A DNA stretch of 64,000 nucleotides from Canna indica (Eukaryota; Streptophyta; Magnoliopsida; Zingiberales; Cannaceae): NCBI GenBank assembly GCA_034359265.1, contig CP136891.1:52778501-52842500 (forward strand), given 5' to 3'. Position numbers and translations under genes: made by a program. The notes below the pieces were generated by a model. The model ran no database searches. It was not told where the DNA came from and saw nothing but the letters and a program-made list of their open reading frames with translations. The number at the start of each line of letters is the position of its first letter. Position 1 is the first letter of the stretch. Positions 33,720 through 45,362 of this stretch are shown piece after piece.

Positions 33720-35403
33720 GTACTTCATCACTTTCTTTGCAGCTTCTAGTGGTTTATTCTTGTATTACTCTCGAACTTGCCTAGTATTCCAACGGTAAAT
33801 GTTATGCTGGACCTTGTACAAATCTGAGCGTACATAAGACTACCAACAACCGAAGCATATGAGATGTTCTACATCTATTCTCTTTCCAAAACATTTTTGG
33901 GACACTGGTTAAGTTTGAACATGCACCTTTCACAATGGGTGATATACTCGATCAACAATCCTTCATTCGAAATCTCTCTAAGACTTTATTGATATAGGTT
34001 TCATGAGATAGACATAAGATGCCTCACCCATATCCTTCGTATTAAAATTCTTAGAGATGAATTGCTTCACCTCATATAGCACCCCTTTACCATTGGTTGC
34101 AAGTCATATATCGTCCACATATAAAATAAGAAAATAAAATCTTACTCTCACCGACCAAGTGATATATACACTGATCCATGATCTGATTCATGTTGTTTTG
34201 TTCAAAGCCGAATGAAGAGAACATATCATGAAACTTTAAGTACCACTGACGGGAGGCTTGTTTCAAACCATAATGGACTTTTTGATGTTGCACACCAAGT
34301 GCTCACTATCATTAGAGGATAATCCTTCAGGTTGTTTTATATAAGCCTTCTCCTCTATGTCTCCATCGAGGAATGTCGTTTTCGCGTTCATTTGATGCAA
34401 TTCCAAGTCAAATGTCATGATGATACAAAAAGAATCTTTATTAGATACAGGAGAAAAAGATCTTTATGTAGTTGATTCTCTCCTTCTAAGTGAATCATTT
34501 GGCTACCAGTTTAGCTTTATATCTTTCGATATTGCCCAAGGGATCCTTTTTGGTTTTAAAGACTCATCTACAACCAATGGCCTTAAACCTTCATTTAATT
34601 CGGCAAGATTTCAATTCACATTTGATGTCATTGAACTCATCTCTTTCTTCATAGCATTGTACCACAACTTAGATTAGCTGCAACTCATGGCTTGTGAAAA
34701 TGTCTCTAGATAATTTTTGGCCCCAAGATTGTAGTCAGACTCTTATAGATACACTACATAGTCACTAGAATAGCTGACCTCCTCATCCTAGTATATCTCC
34801 TTAACATTGTGTCATTAAGCACTTGAGGAGTTTGTTCCTGGCGAACAAGTGCGTAACACGTGGGAATCTGCCTGGTTGCTCAACGATGTCTTATAATTGT
34901 TGAATACCATGATCTACTAGGTTATGATCAACAATTTATGGATTCTCAATGATTGGTTGTCGTACACCTAGATGAGGTGCATTATAGATAAGAACCAATC
35001 TGTCACTTGAGTTAGGAATTTGTCCTTCCAAAATGATCCATCTTAGAAATTAAATTCTGAAATTGACCGCTCCCACTAATCAAGTCATTTTCAAGAAATT
35101 TTGCTTTTCTTGACTCCACAAACTTAGTGATATGAGATGGACAGTAGAATCTATACCCTTTGGACTTTTCGGTATATCCAACGAAATACCCACAGATAGT
35201 CATTGAGTCTAACTTCTTTTCTTCTGGATTATAAATCCTTATCTCAGACGGACATCCCCATATGCGCATATGTCGCAAACTCGATTTCCAACCTTTCCAC
35301 AACTCAAATGACATTTTAAAAAACAACCTTAATTGGAATCCAGTTTAATATATATACAACCGCTTTAAGAGCTTCATGTCACAAGAATCTAGGAAGCTTG
35401 GAG
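33720..35403 (-). pseudogene. Internally truncated Copia pol (integrase to RNase H junction)
   Basis: On the minus strand, from high to low coordinate: KLPRFL*HEALKAVVYILN (integrase, 35400-35340), then MSFELWKGWKSSLRHMRIWG with DSMTICGYFVGYTEKSKGYR (35326-35012). RT follows with YGLKQASRQWYLKFHDMFSS (34290-34230) and the connection YASVVGSLMYAQICTRSSIT (33850-33790). Multiple stops and shifts separate the blocks. There is no left LTR. The right side abuts an LTR fragment at 35404, which may be the 5' LTR of the same element after a deletion. Confidence 0.8.
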
Positions 35404-35757
35404 TTGTTGGTGAAATGGCCAACACTAGATGGAGGGTGAATATTGTGTTAACTAAACTTAAGCCTAATTTCGATTTTAAACGTTTCTTGGTGAGTTAGGC
35501 AAATCATAATTTAATTAACAAGCAAAAACAAGATAAACAATAAGAAATTCAATATGCAAAGTAAATAATGCTAACATAATGAGATTTATAGTGGTTCGGC
35601 CCCAATGTCTACTCTACTACCTAAGCACCCCGCTTAGGATTTCTAAACATAGCTTTACTATATTATATCATTTCCTTTAGAATGAGGACCTTTTATCCGA
35701 AGAGTCTCCGCTCTCAACCTAAGGTACTTCCACACCCAGAAGTCTCCACACCCAGTA
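35404..35757 (-). repeat. Truncated Copia LTR (family of 14637-15926)
   Basis: Opens TGTTGGTGAAATGGCCAACA and stays similar to the solo LTR at 14637 through TTTATAGTGGTTCGGCCCCA, GTCTACTC and CACCCCGCTTAGGATTTC. It is cut at CACACCCAG, next to the TFIIB-like unit. Only the end away from U3 is present. Confidence 0.75.
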
Positions 35758-35814
35758 TATTAGCATCCAATGCAAAGAAGAAAGTGAATAGTCGGGAGGA
35801 TGTAGGGTAGGTAG

Positions 35815-36159
35815 TTAAGCGGGGACGGGCAAGGACCTATCGGCCATGGCGTCGATAGTAATGAAGGCGACGAGAATGTTTTGGTTGGAGTTGGAGCTTC
35901 GGCTCTGCCACCGGTTGAGGTGGAAGGAGAGGGACTCCACTTGCATGCCAGTAGGTTTAGAAATGACGATGTAGAGGCCTATGTCGGCAAGGATCGGGTC
36001 AGTAGGGCTGCCGAAGGTGTGCCATTTGCGGGTGTTGTCTTTGGTACGAGCTTCGAGCACCAAGGAGCACTCCGTGCATATCGTGTCCCCCGTCGTCCGG
36101 CTATACACCACCACCGTGGCCCGCTTGCATTCCCAGCATAATATGTCCTTGTTCGCCAT
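35815..36159 (-). CDS. TFIIB-like N-terminal fragment, unit 1 (114 aa, probably truncated)
   Basis: An open frame from ATG at 36159 to a stop at 35815. The zinc ribbon is complete: Cys8 and Cys11 (CWEC), Cys28 and Cys31 (CTEC) within ATVVVYSRTTGDTICTECSL and VLEAR. It is followed by a TFIIB-like linker (KWHTFGSPTDPILADIGLYI, VISKPTG) and the start of the core (LNRWQSRSSN, TIDAMADR). TFIIB bridges TBP and RNA polymerase II; the ribbon contacts the polymerase. Full-length plant TFIIB is about 310 residues and has two cyclin folds, which are absent here. The acidic linker segment (ANESG...DP) is also missing. There are no introns and no internal stop, but truncation argues for a pseudogene or a small derived protein. 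Confidence 0.7.
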   Translation of the reverse strand: MANKDILCWECKRATVVVYSRTTGDTICTECSLVLEARTKDNTRKWHTFGSPTDPILADIGLYIVISKPTGMQVESLSFHLNRWQSRSSNSNQNILVAFITIDAMADRSLPVPA

Positions 36160-37382
36160 CAGAACAAAGTCTCGGCCTTCTCGTCTTCCCCTACACTTGT
36201 AGAGACGAAGTTACTTATCTCGCTGATCTTGAAGAGATAGTTAGAGTCAAGGAAAGAAAGTGATAGTTAGATAATTATTTCGCTCTTGAAGAGACAAAAT
36301 TTGAGTCTTGGAGAGAAAGTGAAAGGGAGGGGAAAATATTTATAAGCGGTTGAACATCGTGAGATTAGTAAGAAACAGAAGCTGATAACGAATTGGACCA
36401 GATTAATAACAAAATTAGTTCTACTTAGTTTTAAGTACAATTAACTAAAACTAATCATTTATGAGAACTCAATTATCTTATGTAATTATTATACCACAAC
36501 TATATAAGGTATTTTATCTTATGGGATACTAACAACGTTACATGATGTTATGTTTTATCATCTTACGTAAAACTTACCTAAGACATAAATATAATAAATA
36601 ATTTTAATAGAAATATATCTAAATAAATAAATAAATAAAAAGTTCTAAAGTGGAACATGTTAATATCTCACTATGGTTTCATAGTTTATTGCAATAACAC
36701 ATTTTTCAAAGTAATTTTTAGAGAGTTTGGTTGAATGAAATAAAATTATAAGGAATAAGAATAAATAAGATATCAAATATACAAAAAGTAGTGTTTCTAT
36801 ATTTGGTTGACACTAGGAATATATCAAGAGTAACTATTATTTTGTTTTGTTAGCGTAAAGATGCAAAATGACCAAAATATTTTTTGTTGATAATATTAAA
36901 TATTTATACTCAAATTAGTGTGTTGTATTATAATTCATTCTAATTAGTAACAATATAATAAGAACATGAATTAGTATAGAATAATTTATTAATTTTAAAA
37001 ATAAAAATTATTATTGATCTATTCCTTATATAATAAACCTGGAGGAATGTATCAAAAGTAGTTGTTAGGAATAGATAGAGAAAGATATTCCGGTGTTAAT
37101 GGTAATGAGTGATATTCTCCATTTATTAGGAATAATATTCTTTGTTTATTTCGTATAAACAACAAAAAAAAAAGTTAGGGCATTAATAATGCTTTTTGTT
37201 CTTCCATTATTCAGACCCATCCAACCAAAGAGCTCATCACGAGAATTCTCTTTTATTATAGAGATAGTAGATGTTAAAATTAAACTAACAAAACATCATC
37301 AAATTATAAAAATATAAAAATAATAAAATTATATGAGAAATATATAAATATGATGATATCAAACAATGCTAATATGTTGTCT
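36160..37382 (-). repeat. Upstream flank of TFIIB-like unit 1
   Basis: About 1.2 kb that recurs after each TFIIB-like start: leader (CTCTCTCCAAGACTC, CTCTTCAAGAGCG), then AT-rich sequence with TTTTTAGAGAGTTTGGTTGA, CTCATTCTAATTAGTAACAA and AACCAAAGAGCTCATCACGA. The same order is found at 37502-38058 plus 46524-47468, and at 50320-51480. It shows that a whole promoter-plus-5' region was duplicated. Confidence 0.85.
36337..36345 (-). promoter_or_regulatory. Putative TATA box of the TFIIB-like unit
   Basis: TTATAAATA on the minus strand, about 180 bp upstream of the ATG at 36159, before a purine/pyrimidine-skewed leader. The equivalent position in units 2 and 3 is also TATA-like (37677-37690 and 50496-50506). 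Confidence 0.4.
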
Positions 37383-37385
37383 ATG

Positions 37386-37501
37386 GCACGGGCTTCGAGC
37401 ACCAAGGAGCACTCCGTGCATATCGTGTCCCCCGTCGTGCGATCGTACACCACCATAGTGGCCCGCTTGCATTCCCAGCATTATATGTCCTCGTTCGCCA
37501 T
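37386..37501 (-). pseudogene. TFIIB-like zinc ribbon, unit 2
   Basis: From ATG at 37501: MANEDI*CWECKRATMVVYD and RTTGDTICTECSLVLEARA. A TAA falls just before the first ribbon Cys (ATATAATGC against ATATTATGC in unit 1). The copy breaks off after LVLEARA near 37386 and joins the upstream flank of unit 1. All four ribbon cysteines remain encoded, but the stop prevents translation from this ATG. Confidence 0.8.
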
Positions 37502-38058
37502 CAGAACAAAGTCTCGGCCTTCTCGTCTTCCTCTGCACTCGAAGAGACCAACTTAATTATCTGTCTGATCTTGAAGAAATAGTTAGAGTCTTGGAGAGAA
37601 AGTGATAGTTAGATAATTATCTCGCTCTTGAAGAGACGAAGTTAGAGTCTTCGAGAGAAAGTGAAAGGGAGGGGAAGATATTTATATAAGTGGTTGAACG
37701 TCAGATCAGTAAGAAAGAGAAGCCAATAATGAATTGGACCGGATTAATAACAAAATTAGTTCTACTTAGTTTTTAGTGCAGTTAACTAAAACTAATCATT
37801 TATGAGAACTCGATTATATTATGTAATTATTATACCACAACTATATAAGGTATTTTATCTTATGGGATACTAACAACGTTATGTTTTATCTTATGTAAAA
37901 CTTACATAAGACATAAATATTATAAATAATTTTAATGGATATATCTCTAAAAAAATAAATAAATAAAAAGTTGCAAAGTGAATCATGTTAATATCTCACT
38001 ATGGTTTCAAAGGGTATTGCAATAACACATTTTTCAAAGCAATTTTTAGAGAGTTTGG
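37502..38058 (-). repeat. Upstream flank of TFIIB-like unit 2, first part
   Basis: Parallel to 36160-36730. It is interrupted at 38058 by the Gypsy element and resumes at 46524. Confidence 0.85.
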
Positions 38059-40241
38059 TGTAATACTCGAAATTCTAATTAAACTTTTTGTGTGTTTTAG
38101 CGGGCTGATTCGAAGACGCGCCGGGATGAGTCGCGAATTTGTTGTGATTAAAAGGTATGATCGGGTATTTAATTAATTGCAAGGATGCTAAACTTGTGTT
38201 AAATTATGATTAATTGGTCCATGGACTTAAGTCGGGGTGAGGACGAGTTTATGGGTTTGATTAGAGTTCGATTCGAGTTCGAATTGAGCCTAGTAGAGTC
38301 ACTTAAACCCTGAGGGCTAAACGGGTCTTTTTGGTGGTTGATTGGAAGGGGGGGGGGGAGTATTTAACCCACCCCCAACCGACCGTGCGGCTCAAGAAAG
38401 GAGCCGCACAACTACACCTTGGCCGAGAGAGGGGAGAAGGAGGAGATCGGCGCCGATGATCGGAGTTGTTGACGTCCCCTTTCCCTTCCCTTCCGATTGA
38501 GGTGAGTGATTGTACCTTGGTTGTAGGGTGAAGCTTGTGTTGGCCGAACCTATGAATTTGGATTTGGTGACATTTCTTCGTCGATTTCTTGATTGGATCT
38601 CGTGGATCCTTGCTTTGATTTCCCTCTTTCGTCAATGATGTGTTTTCTCCGATTTTTCACGATGTTTCTCTTGAGATTTGGGGCCGGCCAAATGGAAGGA
38701 AATTAGGAGAGGTCATGCCCAATTTTTCTTTAAATTCTAGACTTGCTAGAAGGTGTAAATCTACAAGATTAAGATGCATGCTCACCTAAGGAAATCTAGG
38801 AGGACTCTATACTCATAGAAATCGCCTGTGATGCCGTCTGGTCGTTGGAGCGGTCAAAGGCTCGATCATCCGTCTGAGCGACCGCCGCAGCGATCGGAGC
38901 TCTGTGAACGTTCTGGGCTCGGTTAGGTCAACCAGTCGATTGACCAAATCTGGGAATCAAATTTTTCTTCTTGCAAACTTGGTTTCCGGGTTCCGTTCAT
39001 GGGTTTTAACTTCAAACATAATACACATAGGTTGACTTAATGCCTTCAAACATAATTATAGTTATCACGCTGAATTTAATTATTTAATTGCAGAAATTTC
39101 CTATTTAATTGTTGGAAATTTTGTGATATACGTTGTAATTAAATTATCAATCTTTCTTGCTATCAAAATGTTGTGAATTAAATTATAATGGTAGTAATTA
39201 CCCCTAAAAATGCCAAAGTTAGATGTCCGCCTACAATAATTATCATTTAGTAAGGATAGATAATTATTAGAGATTAGGTGACATGTAGAACACAATATTT
39301 GACATACCCTACTCGTAGATGACAATGGATGTTAGAGATTTAATACTCAACTTCAACTTAGAGACATTGCAAGTAGGGACACAAGATTGTATGTTACATA
39401 CTTGATAGTCGTACCCCACACCCATAAATGAAGGGTAGCATTGAGAGGTCTGACTGATGGAGTCCTCGGGAAAGGGGCTAGGTACAGGCAAGAGCCTAGG
39501 TTGCGAATAAGTAGGAAAACTATACTTGTGATGTGTATTGTGTACTGTGATTGTACGACTGGTCGAGGTCGATTATTGCTCATGTATATACGACTGGTCG
39601 AGGTCGAACAATGTGCATGTTTATACGACTGGTCGAGGCCGAGTATTGCCCATGATCATCGAGCTGGTCGAGGTCGAGTATTGATCATGTTGATGTGGCT
39701 GATCGAGGTCGCATGTGATTTATGATGTACGACTGGTCGAGGCCAAATTATGGTTATGTTGTGTAGTCAATTTTGGCCAGGTATATTCTTTTATGCATGG
39801 CCAGCGGGCCGGCTATCATGTTTGATGTATAGGCTATCTGTGGCCTACATATTATGCACTGCTTAGGGCCATGGTGGCCGACTATTATGTTCTTATGCTA
39901 GGCCAGGTATGGCCAAAGATTCATGTTCTTTCAGGTTGACCGATTGGCTATGTTTTGTATCAAATCCTTGATAATTTAATTATGCTGCATATGTTATTCG
40001 TATATTGGGAGTCGTAGTCGAGTTGTTGATCATTTCTTTTCATGTATAGGGTTGCTTCATTTGAGTTGTTGGAGTATGTATTCTCTTTTGATTAAAACAT
40101 TTATATTTAATTGAGCATTTGATCCATTTTATGACATTTATCATTTATCATTAAGTGTACGTGGTTGTTATGCATGAGTTAGCCTTCTAGGTATTTACAC
40201 ATATCCTGGCTAGTCACGTGATCTTGAGTCGGGGCGTGACA
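38059..40241 (+). repeat. 5' LTR of the Gypsy element (2,183 bp)
   Basis: Opens TGTAATACTCGAAATTC and closes GTCGGGGCGTGACA. Within it a minisatellite runs at about 39546-39755, with roughly 37-bp units built on ACGACTGGTCGAGGTCGA. An open frame at 39441-39725 simply reads through it. Confidence 0.9.
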
Positions 40242-40244
40242 AAG

Positions 40245-40256
40245 TGGTATCAGAGA
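40245..40256 (+). other. Gypsy primer-binding site
   Basis: TGGTATCAGAGA three bases after the LTR end, matching initiator Met tRNA. Confidence 0.85.
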
Positions 40257-41239
40257 ATAGCTAGCATGTCGACATACGGTGAAGTTGTGCTATGAGATCC
40301 GACTGCAAGTCTGCACATCAGCGCGTCATGTGGTTAGTAATTTATAAGTTATGAAAAAAAAATTGATATTGATGATGCTTTTTCTTATTGATGCTAATGT
40401 GATGGAGCCTTTTAACGCCGCGTTGAGTGGCAAGGGTAGTAATTCCACGGAATGTCAGGGCCGAGGCCGAGGTCGGGGACGGGGTCGTGGGAGAGAACCC
40501 CAGGTGCAGGAGGATGTGGGGCAGGATCCGATAGTCGTGTAGCTGCAGGCCCAAGTGACCGAGTTGACTGAGGCGCTCTCGCAGGGAGCAAGAGCTGAGA
40601 CAGCAATAGTCACAACCGGTATCGATGGCACATGTGGTACCGGAGGTGGCTGAGCCAGTGGTGCCGATGGCCAGAGTACTCGGGGCACCCACATACACAG
40701 TGTCACAACCCACAACTCAGGGTCACATGACCGGCCAGGGTATACGTGTTTATACCCCGCAGTCTAACTCATGCACATGACATCTCAACAACAAAATATA
40801 GCGGAAAGAAGTAAATGATTTTTATTTCAAAAGAAAAAAACCAAATCAGTTTTCATAAAAGCAGTAAAGTTTCTATCAAAGGTTCAAATGCGGAAAGAAG
40901 CAAAATAGATGAAACAAAGAGCAACAATTCTCTTAACAATAAAATCTGAAATAAAACATGAATGTCCCCATGGGACTACAACGACAGCAATGTCCTCACC
41001 GGTCAGGCTATGCAAAACAAAAACAACGACAGCAGGTGATTTCAAAAAACTCAGTGAACGGTTCTACCAACCCCCACGAAAAACCAACACAGAGATAAAG
41101 CATAAACACAACACCTATCTCAACATGAATAAAATCATGAAGGTGTGACTAGCTATCAGGCCATCTGGCCACCACTTGCCCGAAGGCAGCCAACACCCAA
41201 ATGGTGAAGATCAACAGACCTAAGATTACCATGCCCTAA

Positions 41240-41690
41240 GGCAATAAAACATACTAGGATAATCGGGAAGGCCCTCCGAACTTATCCTAATATAAAGAAA
41301 CTCGGGAGCAATAGGGATTGGCCCATCCGAACTTGCTCTACGAGACACGTAGGAACAATCGGGAATCACCCATCCGAACTTGTCCCTTTAAGATCTCACA
41401 AGAACAATCAGGATTTGCCCGTCCGAACTTATTCCTTAAAAGCACCTCGAGAATAATCAGGATTTACCCGTCTGAACTTATTCCACGAGGCCAAACCGGA
41501 ACAATCGGGATTTGTCCATCCGAACTTGTTCCAAAAAGATAACATAGGGATAATCGGGATTCACTCATCCAAACTTATTCCTTTAAATATAGAATTTTGG
41601 GAATAATCGAGATTTGTCCGTCTGAACTTGTTCTACAAGATACGCATGTACAATCAGGATTTGCCCATCCGAACTTGTTCCACATGTTTG
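41240..41690. repeat. Minisatellite in the solo LTR
   Basis: Seven to eight degenerate 50-60-bp units: ACAATCGGGATTTGCCCATC followed by CGAACTTGTTCC and a variable spacer. Confidence 0.85.
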
Positions 41691-42946
41691 GAATTAGCCA
41701 TCCAACCTTCCGGGCCTAGCCCGCAATCTAGCTCCTCAACGAGCCTCTCCGCCATTCATAAAGATATGGCATAACATGACCTAAGTCAAGTCTCTCATAC
41801 GGTGTCTTAGGGGTGTCCTTATTGGGAAGCATCTCAACACTCCAATACCTGACTCCAACTCCTAGACTCGTAATATCATAACCTGTTAGGTTTTATTTCA
41901 TGAATAACTTTATTTGTTAGTTCTTAACAGATTATGCTACCCCTTTGCTCAATTTTAATTATGCAATTAAAATTTAATCACCAAGATTAGGGTTTTGTTT
42001 TAGCTTACTGTTGTGCCCAAAACTGATGTGTCTAACTCGAATCTAGTCTCCAGAGTGTGTTCTATATTTCCAAACTATATTTTCTGGTCAAAACGATAGG
42101 TTACACAACTATATTCAGAAACCTATTCACATGACAACAGAGATTTCAAAATCAGCATAGATTTAATAATTCAGCATGAATTTCCAGCAACATTGAATCC
42201 GAAATTTACAAAAATTAGATCCTCAATTATCATTAAAACATAATACTAATTTTGAAATAAACCTCACAACTTTCATACTTATTAAACAAGGTTAACAAGT
42301 ATCAACAATATCTTTAAACAATAAACAAGCATCATGATCAAGAACCCATCTCAAGAACACTCATGGCATCATTATCAAAATCCTAATTTTGTAAAGTATG
42401 AGTTCTATCCAAAAATCACAGATTAATTACAAAGCAAGCTTTGACATATAGGAACCCGTATTGATAAGCAATATAAGGTATGGATCTCAAGAACACCAAG
42501 AACCCTCACTTAGGCATTTCATCGAACACCTTGAGGGCACCCTCACCTCCACATTGGCCGAGCACCCCTAGGATCATCCTAGGGCTATCGAGCCCCAAAG
42601 GGGAGGGTTTAGGGCCTCCTCAAGCACGGCAAACAAAAGAAACGACAAGAATTCGAGAGATCATTGAAAAACAAATCAAGAATAATTAAGCCTCCAAGAA
42701 CAGCTTCAAGAATTCGAAGGAAAACCGAGAAGGAGGAGGGGTAAGACCACTCACCTAGATTAGGAAAAAGAATTGGAGAAGATCTTCCAAGCGGCGTTCT
42801 CTGAATCCGGCCTCAAAGAAAGTGGCTCGGCTCCACCAAGGGGGAAAAGGGGGTGGCGGCTCCTCCTCAAGCGCCGGCTCTAAGCAGAGGAAGAAGAGGA
42901 GTAGCGGCTCCTCCTCAAGCCACGGCTTGGCTTCCAAGGGAGAGGA

Positions 42947-42992
42947 GAAGAAGAAGAAGAAGAAGAAGAAGAAGAAGAAGAAGAAGAAGAGG
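42947..42992. repeat. (GAA)n microsatellite
   Basis: About fifteen AGA/GAA units. It explains the poly-Lys and poly-Ser/Phe reading frames around it. Confidence 0.95.
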
Positions 42993-44396
42993 AAGGGGCT
43001 TGGCTTTGGCGGCTCCAAGAGGGGAGAGGAGAGGGGCGGCTGGCTGTCGGCTGGCTTGGCGGTTGGCGGCTGCTCCTCTCTTCAAGATGCTTGTGCGGCT
43101 CCAATGGAGAGCCACAAGCCAAAGGGGAGGGGGTTTTATACTCCCTCATCGACCCTAACTCCACTAAATCCTTTAGCAAACCCACATTCGTCTCAAGCTG
43201 AACCCGAACCCGCTAACTCAATTAAACTTAATTAAACCCACACTAACCCCATGCTTCACATAAACATCATATGCGATATAATTTAATAATCACGCACATG
43301 CAACAACACAATTAATTAAATTTATCAAATCAAGAAATAATCCGCATAAACCAAACTCCTACTAACCCGAGCTCGCAAGCTCAAACCGGACCACGAGTCG
43401 ACTCGGCTCGACCTCGGACTAGTCCGCTAGGCAGATCATCAAATAATAGAGGAAAAATAAAATAAAATATAAAAATATCTAGGATATCACACACAGACTT
43501 CATCTGACTGAGGCCGGTGGAGTTCACCGGGACTGACCAACAGGTAGAGGTCACAAGTTTCCTTGGCGATTGCTATGAGTTGTGTGCAGAGCTCGGGTGT
43601 TCGTCGAAGGCAACTGCTCGTATGATCGGGCTGCAACTGAAAGGACCGACCAATGATTGGCTTCATACTTGGAGAGATCGTAGGGCGGCAGGTGCGCCAC
43701 CCCCTACATGGGAAGAGTTTAAGGCCACTATGGTGGAGCGGTATCTGTCGAGGAGCGTCCGCGATAAGCGAGTGAAGGAGTTTGAGCTACTGCGCCAGAC
43801 GGGTGGTATGATAATGACATACTACGAGATGGTGTTCACTAGACTTTCGAAGTATCACACTACATTGGTGGCTACTAAGACCTCAGGGTCAAGCGGTTCG
43901 TCGAGGGACTAATTAAGATCGTAGATCAGTAGACTTATTCATTACACTGAGGATACTTCATTAATTCACTCAAGTATTGGATGAGGCACTCTGAAAAGAG
44001 GCTTTGGTGCCATTTGACAGGCATGACGGACCCCCGAAGAAGAAGTTTTGGCCCAAGAACATAGGAGGTCGATCGGCTCATTGTTCCACGGACCATCACG
44101 ATGGCAGGCCATCAGCCTGCTAGAGGGCACAACAGTTCCAGGGGCCGCGTGGGCCCAGGGCCAGGGGCAACTCGATAGGCGACGTAAGGAGGTGCATAAC
44201 AGAGGTCTGAGGTGCCGCAGTGTGGCAATTATGGCAAGAGACATCGGGGAGAGTGTTATGGTCGTATGATCACATGTTTCAGGTGCGGACAGATCGGGCA
44301 CATCAGGAAGGATTATCTGGATAGGGGCGGTCAGCGGCATGATCAGTCCAGAGGAAATTAAGGCGTTAGTATCAGTGGGTTTTGTGGCGTTAATTG

Positions 44397-45227
44397 AGGG
44401 ATAACGAAGTTGACTTGGCTAATGATTGGGATTAATGACGTGGACATGTGGCGCGTGTGCAGACCAAGATGTTTTCTCACAAGTACTAAAATGTCCCTGA
44501 CGTTTTCTTACGGGTACTAAAATATCCCTAACGTTTGTTTTGGAGCTAAATTACCCCTGAGGTTTTTTGAAAATGGTACAAAAATGACACCAAGCTAACT
44601 TTTGTTAGGTGAGACTTAACGGAGATATCGTGGATGCTGACAAAGATGGTGACTTTATACGTGGCGCACATGCAGAGAGCAACTTTTCACACAAGGGGCA
44701 CGTAAGAAATTGAAACCGAAACCGAAATCGAAAACCGAAAATTTAGAAAATTAAAACCAAAATTAAAACCATCAAATTGGTTAATCGAAATGGTTCGATT
44801 TCGGAGCAATTTTTTGATTAACTGATTTTTTGATTTTTTTGCTCACCCCTACGTTCATCGTACGTGTCGCTTATGTGGCAAGTTGTTCTCTACATGTGCG
44901 CCACGTGTAAAGTCAACATCTCTATCAACATCCACGACATCTCCATTAAGCCTCACCTAACAGAAGTTAGTTTGATGTTATTTTTGTATCATTTTCAATA
45001 ATCTCAGGGGTATTTTAGCTCTGTAACAAATATTAGGGGCATTTTACTACTCGTGGGAAAATATTAGGGGTATTTTAGTACCCATGAGAAAATGTTAGGG
45101 GTATTTTAGTACTCGTGAGAAAATATCAGGGGTATTTTAGCACTTGGGAGAAAACGTCTTGGCCTGCATGCGTCACGTGTCAACGTCATCAGTTCTAGTC
45201 ATCAGCCACGTCAGCTCCGTTATCCCT
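44397..45227. repeat. Foldback element with long inverted arms
   Basis: Ends AGGGATAACGAAGTTGACTT and, on the other strand, AGGGATAACGGAGCTGACGT. The arms contain inverted copies of GGGGTATTTTAGTACTCGTG and of CATGTGCGCCACGT-like sequence. The centre has CGAAACCGAAATCGAAAAC-type repeats. It sits in the deleted Gypsy interior. Related sequence continues to about 45360, so it may be longer. I could not fix a TSD. Confidence 0.6.
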
Positions 45228-45362
45228 TTATTAACATCGTTTACCTATAAGAGTATTTTTGTAACCAATTTTATAACGTCAGAGGTATTTTTGATCCAAA
45301 AAAAACCATAGGGGCATTTTAGTACTCGTGAGAAAATATTAGGAGCATTTTTGTACCTTTTC

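Larger units (their letters stand above)
40701..43491 (-). mobile_element. Solo Gypsy-type LTR, TSD CACAG
   Basis: 2,791 bp. On the minus strand it opens TGTGATATCCTAGATATTTT and ends GTTGTGGGTTGTGACA. The target duplication CACAG is perfect (40696-40700, 43492-43496). Layout parallels the host LTR. It holds a minisatellite (about 41240-41690, 50-60-bp units with GGGATTTGCCCATCCGAACT) and a (GAA)n tract at 42947-42992. Protein-like open frames at 42755-43235 come from that tract. Confidence 0.92.
40351..44361 (+). pseudogene. Gypsy gag, split by a solo LTR
   Basis: The first part (from about 40400) reads MEPFNAALSGKGS then an Arg/Gly-rich RGRGRGRGREP stretch and coiled-coil-like LQAQVTELTEALSQ. 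It is cut at 40700. After the solo LTR, 43497-43912 carries the retrotransposon gag core: VEFTGTDQQVEVTSFLGDCY, then WEEFKATMVERYLSRSVRDK and EFELLRQTGGMIMTYYEMVF. Near 44200-44330 are two zinc-knuckle-like motifs, CGNYGKRHRGECYG and CFRCGQIGHIRKDY (last Cys replaced by Tyr). Stops at 40541, about 43913 and elsewhere make it non-coding. Confidence 0.82.

Noticed and set aside
42755..43235. Lys-, Ser- or Phe-rich open frames of 87-137 codons
   Set aside because: They are produced by the (GAA)n tract in a solo LTR.
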